This document shows positions 6,794-13,045 of a DNA stretch of 13,045 nucleotides, in pieces. Both the position numbers and the translations under genes were made by a program. The notes under the pieces were generated by a model that did not search any database, was not told the DNA's origin, and was given only the letters and a program-made list of their open reading frames with translations. This DNA comes from Baffinella frigidus (Eukaryota > Cryptophyceae > Cryptomonadales > Baffinellaceae): NCBI GenBank assembly GCA_026770585.1, contig MU646341.1:254069-267113 (forward strand), in the 5' to 3' direction. How positions within the stretch are numbered: position 1 is the stretch's first letter; every line of letters begins with the position of its first letter.

Positions 6794-9700
6794 ATGACCT
6801 CCTCGACGTTCGCCATCATCGGCAAGAACGACAACCCGCTCTACGAGCTCGTCTGGTCGCAGAAGGTGTGTCGAATCCTCCCCTTTTCCCCGGCGTGTTG
6901 GGCGATCATTGATCGCGAGTGCGCCGCATCGGAACGTCTCTCGTGGCCACGGGGGGCACTATCCGCTCACCACGGAACGCGGGGTGCGCGTCACGCAGAA
7001 GGAGGAGCCGTCGGTGCACCAGCAGAACCAGTTCTTCCTCCACGCCGCGCTCGACATCGTCGACGAGGAGATCTGGAAGAACGCATCCCTGTGACCCCCC
7101 CTCCGACCCCCCTTCAGCCTTTCCCCCACTCACTGGCAGAAGCGCGCCCCTCATCATCAATAGCTCGACCTTCACCATCCCCCTGCCCTCTTCTTCAGAG
7201 CATTTGTCCTGGTGCGCGCGGGTAACCGTGGGTCTGGCTTCGCGGCAGGTACCTCAAAACGGTAGATAAATTCAACGACCGGAGCATCTCAGCATACGTT
7301 ACCCCCACACGTACGTGCACCCCAACCCCCCACCAGCCTTCAGAGTGGGGGCACATCGCCCTTTTCACTCCCCTTTGTATTGGAGGTCGCCGGATTCTGT
7401 GTGGTACTAATCAGGGGGCTCGACAAAGAGGATTTGCTCCTACTTAATGCCAGAAGCTTACGTTAACGGACCCCTTGAGTCCCTCGTTAACGTGGGCTTG
7501 CCAGCTCTAAAACGATTTTAAAAGCGATTTCAGGACTTTTAAAGCCCAAGAATGTTTTCCATTATAAATTTTGTACCAAAGTTACTACTCCGTTAACGTA
7601 AGCTTTTTGCATGATACTCTGAGGGCTGGTGGCCAAGCCCCCTAGCACCAGCCTTCCGCACTCAAGAATGTTCATCGTTTGCCCGACTCCCGATTTGTAC
7701 CAGGGACCCCTGGCAATCAGCAAAAATCTGGCACAGTTCTTATCTCAGAAAACGAGTTCTAAAACACGTTTTCTTAAGTCAATTCCCCTACAAATTTGCC
7801 AAATTATGCGGAGAGTAAAGAATAAGTTGACGAATTTGTAGGCGGATTGACCTAAGAAAATGAGTTTTAGAACTCGTTTTCTGAGATAAGTTCCTGGCCC
7901 TGCCTGAGTTTTATTCACTCGAAATCCCCACCAGGACTCCAAAGTGGACTGACCGAGTTCGTTTCCAAACCTCGATTTGTACCAGGCAGTTGCCCAGGTC
8001 GAGCATCATTTTCACCCACCAACCCTCACAACTTGGGCAAATCGAAAAAGTCAAAAGCACCAAATCCCCTTGGAGGCCGTCGGAATCCGACGGCCTTCAA
8101 CGGGATTTTAGGAGCCATTTCCCCAGATTTGCCCAGACTGTGAGGGTTGGTGGACACAAGCGACCACGACGAGGGCTGGTGCCACCAAAAGCACCTCCAG
8201 GAAGGCGCCTTGGGAGAGGGAGTTATCGGCAGTTGTGGGCTGGAACGCCGACAACTGCCGATAACTCCGATACGTTATCTGCTCCCAGCCGATAACCCAA
8301 CCTACCACCAGCAACCCGTTGAAGCGTTTAACCGGATCGGGTACTGTAGTAAATTTCAGCTCAACCCAAGAAATCTCTTGGGTATCTCCCGTCAGCAATT
8401 TCCCCAGGGTTTCCTACCGTAGGGTCCTACGAATAATAATAATAATAAAATCATTCCCTGATCTTGCAAGGATCCGGTAAAACCTGCTACGGGTTGCTGG
8501 TGGCGGCCTGGTGAGGGCCTCTGCCCTCACGCCCCACCCTGCGCTCAACCTGCGCTTCCCGCGCGCGTGCCACGAGTTCAATCTAATCGGGTCGATTATT
8601 TGACTTAAATACTGGGCTCGATTATTCAATTTAAATACTGGATTGGAGCCGGTCGCCTGATTGGAGCCGGTCGCCTGATTTCTGAAGGAAAGGCTCCAAT
8701 TCCCTGTGGAGGTGAGTATCCAAATTAAATACTCGCCCGGATGAAATCCCCGGTGCTGATCTGTGCATCCAGGATTTCGCGATTTTATGGGTACCCAATC
8801 AAGTTTCATCATGTGCAGATGCGAAGATGCTGCTGCTGCACGACGGCACGTCAGAGGACTCTTTCTTCTCCTTTTTCAACGGGCGTGCCGATCGATCAAT
8901 CCCACATGTAAACATAACTTAATTTGAATCTCGTTTTCGCTATCTTACGGGTGGGTTTTATGCTATGGTAAAGCTGTGTCGAGGCTAAGATGGCAAATTC
9001 CTCCCTTAATACAGCACACACCGGTGTTTCAAGTTGAACATTTTTCCGCATTGTAAATCCCTGGCGCGGATTGTGCAGATGCGAAGATGCTGCTGCTGCA
9101 CGACGGCAAGTCCGAGGACTCTGTCCGCTCCTTTTTCAACGAGGTACGCCCCTGACCCACACGAGGCTACCTATGCGAACAGAATAAATGTCAATTGTGA
9201 ACGTGTGTAGTAATTTTCAGATGAAAAGCAGCGACTTTACACAGGTCCCGCCGCGGAGGCGCGCGACACGTGACCATTTCCCCACAAAGATTTAAAAGTC
9301 CCTTTTATTATGTTCGCATGGGTAGCCTCGTGTGGACCTCATAGTCTCTGTGGGGGCGCATCTACTCCTTTTCCAACGTTTTTAGGGACGCCCCTCACCT
9401 CTCGCTACGTCCTGTTCCGACATAGCCTCTGTGGGGGTGAATCCGCTCCTTTTTCAACGAGGTTCGCCCCTCACCACTGAACCCCCATAGCCTGCCACCA
9501 ACCCTCATGGGAGGACCGAATCAACGATTTTCGACCTTTTGTGCAAAGCACTTTTAAAACTCCCAAAACCTGAGAAAGGAGCTTTTATTGGGGCATTATA
9601 AAATCAGAGGGGTCGATTCGACCCCTCTGCAAGGAAAAAATGGCTCCAAGAATTCGTTGATTCGGTCTCGCCGTGAGGGTTGGTGGTGCCTTTCGATTTC

Positions 9701-11248
9701 GGAAAAGCTTTGGCACGGCGTCAAGAGCTCCAATTCCCGCAACTTTGGACGGAATTGTTGGGGAGGGGTTGACTTTTGCCCTGTATACACCTGCGGTTGA
9801 CGGGCTATCCTCAAGTTGACATGCTGGGTTTCCGGTGCGAAGCCGTCAACTTTGCGAAGCCGTCAACTTTGGAGCGGAAAATAGCCCCGGCTCACCAAAT
9901 TTCATCTTGGAAGATACCTGAATCAGTTCCTTTTCATTAGGAGGTTGAATGGGAGAAATTAGTTAGGGCATAGTAAATTTAATTAGGCCTCCGAATAAAT
10001 GGAAACCGCTAATCAAGGAACTAATTCAGTTATCTTGTGAGATGAAATTGGTGAGCCCAAATAGACTGAGACATCCCCTGGCAGGTGCACGAGCTATATC
10101 TCAAGACGATCTTGAATCCATTCCAGGACCAGAACGGCCCCATCACTTCTTCGGTGCCCTAAACCCTAAACCCTGAACCCTAAACCATAAACCACGAACC
10201 CTAAACCCTAAACCCTGAACTCCAAACCCCAAACCCCAAATCTTAAACCCGAAATCCGAAACCCCAAACCCCAAACCCGAAACCCTAAAACCTAAAACCG
10301 AAAACCCGAACCATACACCATAAACCCTGCACCCTACATCCTCAACCCTCATCTCTAAACCCTAAACCCTAAACCCTAAACCCTAAACCCTAAACCCTAA
10401 ACCCCAAACCCTAAACCCCAAACCCCTTCGACACGCTCGAACCCAAGCTCAGCCTGAATATAACTGGGCTTGCCACAAAAGAATTTTAGGTGCTCTTTTA
10501 CACAGAGCTTCTGCTCTAAATGTGTTTTATGGCGAGTCCAGTTTTACTCAGGCAGAGCTAGGGAACCAGTATTGTGCACCTGCCAGCCCACACAGCGGAC
10601 TTCGAAGGGATTTTGAATAACTGAGGGTAGTATATATACACAGCAGTCCACGGGGTGGATAGCTCCTCTTTTTGGTACGTCGGTAGCCTAATGGATAAGG
10701 CACCGGTCATTAATAACTACTAAGCGATAGGTCCTGGGATCCTACGGTAGGTAACCCGTAGGGACATAGGGGGGTTCCTGCGGATAAGGCAACGGAAAGT
10801 CGGGCATTTCCTGCCTGAGAATCTCTTCGTAGCCCGCTGTTGTGGTTGAGCGTGACTGTCTCGATGGCCCTTGGCTTCGCAGGCCACACAGTGGATTAGG
10901 AGGTTGTCTTTTTGAGGCCACATGGTGCATTAGGAGGGTTTCATTTTGAAATGATTCTCGTTCAATTCCACTTATTTTAGCCCTTTTTCAGTACAAAATT
11001 AGTCGCGTAACCCCCGAGTTCCAGAGGTCTTGAAAAGCTCGTAGTCCACCGTGTGGATTGGTCTCACGTACGGAGGTACCTCGCTCATAAGAAAGCGCAC
11101 CCCCCTATGACCCTACAGTAGGCCTATGCCCAGGGCCCTATGGTGGTCCCGGGGGGGGGGCAGTTTATTATGAGCGAGGTACCCCTGTACCCTTCTAGGA
11201 GAGCTGGTGTGGTTTCTTGTTTTCGAGTGACCCGCGTGCGTTGGAGCG

Positions 11249-11283
<35 letters not shown>

Positions 11284-12113
11284 GCAGAGAGACAGACAGA
11301 GAGACAGAGATGCAGAGAGAGAGAGGGACAACACGCGTGCATTCACCCACCATGGCCGCCATGTGCACCTTACCGAGGAGGCGGTGTACAGGGGTACCTC
11401 GCTCATAAGAAACCGCCTCCCCATAGGGGTACCTCGCTCATAAGAAACCGCCTCCCCATAGGGGTACCTCGCTCATAAGAAACCGCCTCCCCATAGGATC
11501 CTACAGTAGGACTATGCCTAGGGCCCTACGGCGGTCCTAGGGGGGGGAGGGGCACCCTCTTATGAGCGAGGTACCCCTGTATGCCTAGGACGATAGCGCA
11601 GAACACCCCACACCCTAGACCCCAAAATGGGGGCATTACGTCTCGTCTCACCCCGCCCCTTGACTTGTCGGGGGCGTGTTTGACAATTTATTCAAACCCA
11701 TTTTTCTCCCAAACCCTAAACCCTAGACCGCACACCTTTGGGGACCGCGTCTGGGATGGGCCCACCTCAGGGGGAAAGGGCTCCAAGGTTGGGTCATTAG
11801 GTCGACTGTCATCGGACCCGGTCCTCACACACTTCATTAGTCAACCCCCGAGGCTCGTCACCTGTCCGACCGAGGCTCACAGCACACACCTTTGAGCAGG
11901 CGTGTGTTTTCAGGGGAGCAGAGAGAGACTGATAATTTATCGCCAAACAATCAGCGTCAGCGCCGCACGTGCTCGACGCATTGTGCCACTTACTGTACCC
12001 CGTGTCGACCGCTCCTACGAGCATTTTCCGGGTGGATTCTAACTGCACCTTCTACCGCCTTTGAGCAGGCATTCGATCTGAAGGTCAAGGCAGTGGCGCG
12101 CAAGTATCTATGA
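6794..12113 (+). CDS. TRAPPC2: TRAPPC2 (sedlin), TRAPP complex subunit 2, complete in six exons
   Basis: Exons are 6794-6865, 6999-7090, 7249-7310, 9079-9143, 10085-10153 and 12069-12113 (72, 92, 62, 65, 69 and 45 nt; 405 nt including stop). They encode 134 aa, close to the roughly 140 aa usual for sedlin. All five introns are GT...CAG and phases match throughout. Family landmarks appear in order: FAIIGKNDNPLYE (first strand), FFLHAALDIVDEEIW, LYLKTVDKFND, SAYVTPTHAKMLLLHDG (strand pair formed across the exon 3/4 junction), SFFNEVHELYLKTILNPF, and the C-terminal SSAFDLKVKAVARKYL. Known role of the family: a small longin-fold subunit of TRAPP, the tethering complex and Rab1/Ypt1 exchange factor for ER-to-Golgi traffic. 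The ATG at 6794 begins the conserved first strand without an N-terminal extension. Exon 4 exists in a second, damaged copy at 8819; the 9079 copy is chosen because only it has a GT donor at the right place. Introns 3-5 (1768, 941 and 1915 nt) are filled with repeats. Confidence 0.95.
7455..7604. mobile_element. Family J inverted-repeat element in TRAPPC2 intron 3
   Basis: AGCTTACGTTAACGGA (7455-7470) is perfectly inverted at 7589-7604. CTCGTTAACGT repeats the arm motif near 7484. The interior is AT-rich. Single copy in the window; target duplication not identified. Confidence 0.65.
7740..7889. mobile_element. Family C inverted-repeat element, copy C2
   Basis: About 150 bp, same architecture as C1 with scattered substitutions (for example AACACGTTTT in the left hairpin). 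Flanked by GTTC on both sides, a probable 4-bp target duplication. Lies in TRAPPC2 intron 3. Confidence 0.9.
8016..8153. mobile_element. Family K inverted-repeat element, copy K1
   Basis: 138 bp between CCACCAACCCTCACA and TGTGAGGGTTGGTGG, with further arm matches (GGGCAAAT/ATTTGCCC). The centre is a perfect hairpin at 8075-8095 (GGCCGTCGGA, A, TCCGACGGCC). Confidence 0.85.
8220..8267. repeat. 17-bp perfect hairpin in TRAPPC2 intron 3
   Basis: GAGTTATCGGCAGTTGT pairs with ACAACTGCCGATAACTC across a 14-nt loop. It lies between GGGCTGGTGCCACC (8173) and ACCACCAGC (about 8305), which may be the tips of a larger, decayed element. Confidence 0.7.
8434..8700. repeat. AAT microsatellite and two short tandem duplications
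   Basis: (AAT)n at 8434-8451 lies next to a lone CCTACCGTAGGGTCCTA. An approximately 26-bp unit (TCGATTATT...TTAAATACTG) is doubled at 8590-8640. An 18-bp unit GATTGGAGCCGGTCGCCT is doubled at 8641-8676, and GGCTCCAAT at 8692 inverts it. A related stretch occurs inverted near 12768-12800. Confidence 0.6.
8819..8883 (+). pseudogene. Damaged second copy of TRAPPC2 exon 4
   Basis: The segment follows TGTGCAG, just as the working exon at 9079 does, and encodes AKMLLLHDGTSEDSFFSFFN against AKMLLLHDGKSEDSVRSFFNE. The GAG|GT donor is replaced by GGGCGT. Use of the nearest GT (8885) would add one base and break the frame. It is therefore probably skipped, but a transcript using it cannot be excluded. 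Confidence 0.85.
9158..9334. mobile_element. Family D inverted-repeat element in TRAPPC2 intron 4
   Basis: 177 bp with arms CACACGAGGCTACCTATGCG/CGCATGGGTAGCCTCGTGTG (one mismatch) and direct flanks GACC (9154-9157, 9335-9338), a 4-bp target duplication. It inserted just 14 bp after the exon 4 donor. Confidence 0.9.
9341..9478 (+). pseudogene. Two tandem 3' fragments of TRAPPC2 exon 4 plus donor region
   Basis: Two copies, about 9341-9399 and 9420-9478 (period about 80 bp), resemble the end of exon 4 and the first bases of its intron (CTCTGT...CTCCTTTTTCAACGAGGT...CGCCCCT). Both carry a roughly 10-bp insert after CTCTGT that neither full copy has, so they share a common ancestor. The second keeps GAG|GT; the first has lost it. 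Neither has an acceptor. Confidence 0.75.
9495..9686. mobile_element. Family K inverted-repeat element, copy K2
   Basis: 192 bp between CCACCAACCCTCA and TGAGGGTTGGTGG, with inner arm GACCGAATCAACGA/TCGTTGATTCGGTC. The centre is a perfect hairpin at 9605-9629 (CAGAGGGGTCGA, T, TCGACCCCTCTG), different in sequence from that of K1. Confidence 0.85.
9808..10071. mobile_element. Family H-related segment, copy H2, interrupted by element I
   Basis: The left part (CTCAAGTTGACATGC, CCGTCAACTTTG doubled, GCCCCGGCTCACCAAATT) and right part (AATTGGTGAGCCCAAATAGA) match 5388-5486 of H1 in order. Confidence 0.65.
9902..10045. mobile_element. Family I inverted-repeat element with AATT target duplication
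   Basis: 144 bp with arms TCATCTTGGAAGATACCTGA and the inverse of TCATCTCACAAGATAACTGA, flanked by AATT. The unoccupied site CCAAATTGG is seen in H1 (5456-5464), which directly confirms insertion and the 4-bp duplication. Confidence 0.9.
10155..10427 (-). repeat. Telomere-like CCCTAAA array abutting TRAPPC2 exon 5
   Basis: About 270 bp of CCCTAAA with CCCGAAA, CCCCAAA and CCCTGAA variants; the final 90 bp is nearly pure. It begins four bases after exon 5, the donor reading TCG|GTGCCCTAAACCC. Confidence 0.95.
10442..10565. mobile_element. Family H-like short element, copy H3
   Basis: GCTCAGCCTGAATATAACTG with GGGCTTGCCA on the left and the inverse TGGCGAGTCCAGTTTTACTC, AGGCAGAGCTAG on the right. 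The tip CTAGCTCTGCCTGAGT equals that of H1. The centre holds CAGAGCTTCTGCTCT. Confidence 0.65.
10683..10706 (+). other. tRNA-Arg-like D-arm / A-box fragment
   Basis: TAGCCTAATGGATAAGGCAC matches the D-arm of eukaryotic tRNA-Arg and an RNA polymerase III A box. Downstream GGTCC-TG-GGATCC only loosely resembles a B box, and I can fold no anticodon arm or acceptor stem. A tRNA remnant or the head of a SINE is possible; a working tRNA is unlikely. Confidence 0.35.
10789..10950. repeat. Dispersed repeat copy 2 and a ~35-bp tandem duplication
   Basis: 10789-10845 matches 5107-5165. At about 10879-10950, GGCCACA..GTG.ATTAGGAGG followed by TTTTGA occurs twice. Confidence 0.55.
11071..11187. mobile_element. 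Family A inverted-repeat element, copy A8
   Basis: 117 bp, tips CGGAGGTACCTCGCTCATAA and TTATGAGCGAGGTACCCCTG, TA on both sides. In TRAPPC2 intron 5. Confidence 0.85.
11249..11328 (+). repeat. GA microsatellite
   Basis: About 80 bp of (GA)n with GACA and GGCA interruptions, between A8 and A9. It is a strongly purine-biased tract on the transcript strand of intron 5. Confidence 0.9.
11389..11579. mobile_element. Family A element A9 with triplicated left arm
   Basis: Left tip CAGGGGTACCTCGCTCATAA and right tip CCCCTG, both beside TA. The first 35 bp of the element occur three times in perfect tandem (11390-11424, 11425-11459, 11460-11494), while the right arm is single. Confidence 0.9.
11582..12068. 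other. 3' part of TRAPPC2 intron 5 without a clear element
   Basis: A short CCCTAAACCCTAGACC occurs near 11712. TTAGGTCGACTGT (about 11796) belongs to the dispersed segment also seen at 12446. The acceptor-like CCTTTGAGCAGGC of exon 6 (12058-12070) occurs once before, at 11888-11900. Confidence 0.5.
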
Positions 12114-12264
12114 ACCTCCGCCCGAGAGGGGCTGTGATGGCTTCGGGAGCGGAAAGTGAGGAGGAGGGCGTGTTGTACAGAATGATGAATTAAAGAGAAG
12201 GAGGAGGCCAAGCCTGGGATTGCGTGGTACACCGATACGATGCAGAGATCCGGAAAGTTTCCGC

Positions 12265-12498
12265 AGACCCAAACGTGCGAGGAACTAGTCCAGGACGAGC
12301 CCGCTTCGGGCCGTTACAGGGGTACCTCGCTCATAAGAAACCGCCTCCCCCCTAGGACAACCATAGGGCCCTAGGCATAGGCCTACTGTAGGGTCCTAGG
12401 GGGGTGCGCTTTCTTATGAGCGAGGTACCCCTGTAGTCCAGGTCCAGACCCAGACGTGCGAGGAACTAGTCCCGAAGCGAGCCCGCTTCGGGCCGTTA
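12265..12498. repeat. ~52-bp direct repeats flanking family A element A10
   Basis: 12265-12316 and 12446-12498 match (AGACCC, ACGTGCGAGGAACTAGTCC, GAGCCCGCTTCGGGCCGTTA). Related copies lie inverted at about 161-240 and 432-480. Only the 12265 copy has an element inserted at its terminal TTA. Confidence 0.85.
12317..12433. mobile_element. Family A inverted-repeat element, copy A10
   Basis: 117 bp, near-perfect arms CAGGGGTACCTCGCTCATAA and inverse, TA on both sides. Centre CCTAGGAC...CATAGGCCTACTGTAGGGTCCTAGG. Downstream of the TRAPPC2 stop. Confidence 0.9.
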
Positions 12499-12640
12499 GG
12501 TCGACTGTTCTCTGAACGCTACAGGCGCCGACGTCCTCATAACCTGGTGTCCTTAGAAGCCCTTAGAGCCTAGATACCCACATGTTCTCGGGGCAAGCCT
12601 GCACGTGCTTCGGGAGGAAACATCGGAAGCCACAAAGCGA

Positions 12641-12727
12641 TCAGAAGATCCTGTCATGCACGCGTCGTGTGGCGATGTAGGGGACCACGCGGACAAAGAT
12701 CAGAAGGCCGAAGAGCAGGAGCACGAG
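12641..12727 (-). pseudogene. Decayed copy of the Sec20-like terminal exon
   Basis: The minus strand still reads LVLLLFGLLIFVRVVPYIA and then TRRVHDRIF before TGA. It aligns with the intact exon at 12867-12993, but Arg and Pro now interrupt the membrane segment and the upstream RR-x-x-TD part and acceptor are gone. It lies downstream of the intact exon, so it would fall in the 3' UTR or beyond. Confidence 0.8.
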
Positions 12728-12866
12728 TTTTTACTTTCACTACTCGCCCCCATAGGGAATTAGAGCCTTTCCTTCAAAAATAAGCCCAACGGCTCCAATT
12801 TTGCCTATAGGCGGAAAGTATCTAAAATAAATATTCGGATTGCATGAAATACTCGACGCGGTGCCA

Positions 12867-12993
12867 TCAGAAGATCCTGTCATACACGCGTCGCTTCGCA
12901 ATGTAGAGGACCACGAGGACGAAGATGAGGAGTCCGAACAGCAGGAGCACGAAGTCCGTGCAGTTGCGCCGCCCGATTCGTACTAGCAACGCC
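12867..12993 (-). CDS. SEC20: Last exon of a Sec20/BNIP1-like ER SNARE (partial, rest beyond window)
   Basis: After a CAG acceptor (12996-12994) the minus strand reads one base and then 41 codons plus TGA. The peptide begins ALVRIGRRNCTDF, continues into a hydrophobic segment (VLLLFGLLIFVLVVLYI) and ends with a basic tail AKRRVYDRIF. From recall of the family, the C-terminus of Sec20/BNIP1 has the same order without gaps: basic residues, RR-x-x-TD, a single anchor ending in VLYI, then K/R-rich residues. Sec20 is a tail-anchored SNARE for Golgi-to-ER retrograde transport. Only about 42 residues are visible and single anchors are not very specific, so another tail-anchored protein is possible. 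The exon converges on TRAPPC2. Its 5' end is partly repeated 49 bp upstream (13021-13042), and a decayed copy of most of it lies downstream at 12641-12727. Confidence 0.6.
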
Positions 12994-13020
12994 CTGAGGG
13001 TTTTGGGTTTGGGATTGAGG

Positions 13021-13042
13021 CCCGATCCGTACTAGCAACGCC
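13021..13042 (-). pseudogene. Repeat of the 5' end of the Sec20-like exon
   Basis: CAG plus about 22 bases repeat the acceptor and first codons of the exon starting at 12993, at a period of 49 bp. The two copies are separated by telomere-like CCCAAACCC. The copy touches the window edge, so its full length is unknown. Confidence 0.6.
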
Positions 13043-13045
13043 CTG

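Noticed and set aside
6225-6797. 190-codon plus-strand frame
   Set aside because: It is antisense to exon 1 and intron 1 of the plastid gene and to the shared promoter, with an Arg/Gly-rich composition typical of a GC-rich shadow.
5748-7889. C1 and C2 as a CRISPR-like or phage-type repeat pair
   Set aside because: They are long inverted-repeat elements at unrelated sites with target duplications in a eukaryotic gene region.
8414-8812. 132-codon minus-strand frame in TRAPPC2 intron 3
   Set aside because: It spans the AAT microsatellite and two tandem duplications and shows no recognisable domain.
10143-10352. Minus-strand frame of FGVxGLGFRV repeats
   Set aside because: Translation of the TTTAGGG-like array, not a protein.
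10155-10427. True chromosome end
   Set aside because: The array is degenerate and internal, in an intron of TRAPPC2, with gene sequence on both sides.
11113-11478. Frames rich in RERERE or SLSLSL
   Set aside because: Translations of the GA microsatellite and flanking A elements.

Overview
The window is eukaryotic nuclear DNA, most likely from a microalga with a complex red-lineage plastid. Three lines of evidence support this: GT-AG introns that join in phase to give conserved proteins, a signal-peptide start ending in the plastid-targeting motif ASAFAP, and long degenerate TTTAGGG/CCCTAAA arrays. Cryptophyte, haptophyte, stramenopile and dinoflagellate all remain possible; the sequence alone does not decide. 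I see no bacterial operon, CRISPR array or intact autonomous transposon.

Three genes can be rebuilt from short exons. (1) Minus strand, 6563 down to 2386: six exons encode a 196-aa, probably plastid-targeted hydrophilic protein that I do not recognise. (2) Plus strand, 6794 to 12113: six exons encode a complete 134-aa TRAPPC2 (sedlin) subunit of the TRAPP vesicle-tethering complex. (3) Minus strand, 12993 down to 12867: the last exon of a Sec20/BNIP1-like ER SNARE whose remainder lies beyond the window. Genes 1 and 2 are divergent and share a 230-bp intergenic region; genes 2 and 3 converge.

The rest is repeat. Positions 1-2287 are a nest of two short inverted-repeat element families (called A and B here), partly inserted into each other. 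Introns of gene 1 (2452-5911) consist largely of telomere-like heptamers and decayed copies of the gene's own exons. TRAPPC2 intron 3 (7311-9078), intron 4 (9144-10084) and intron 5 (10154-12068) hold further inverted-repeat elements (families C, D, H, I, J, K and A), one telomere-like block and several decayed copies of exon 4. The 3' region 12114-12866 holds an A element within a duplicated host segment and a decayed copy of the Sec20-like exon.

Most striking: in three unrelated element families (B, C and K) an internal or terminal hairpin is kept in every copy examined while its sequence differs, with matching changes on both arms. One copy of family C is a 42-bp near-perfect hairpin with its own 4-bp flanking duplication. 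All three genes also carry decayed copies of their own exons beside the intact ones.
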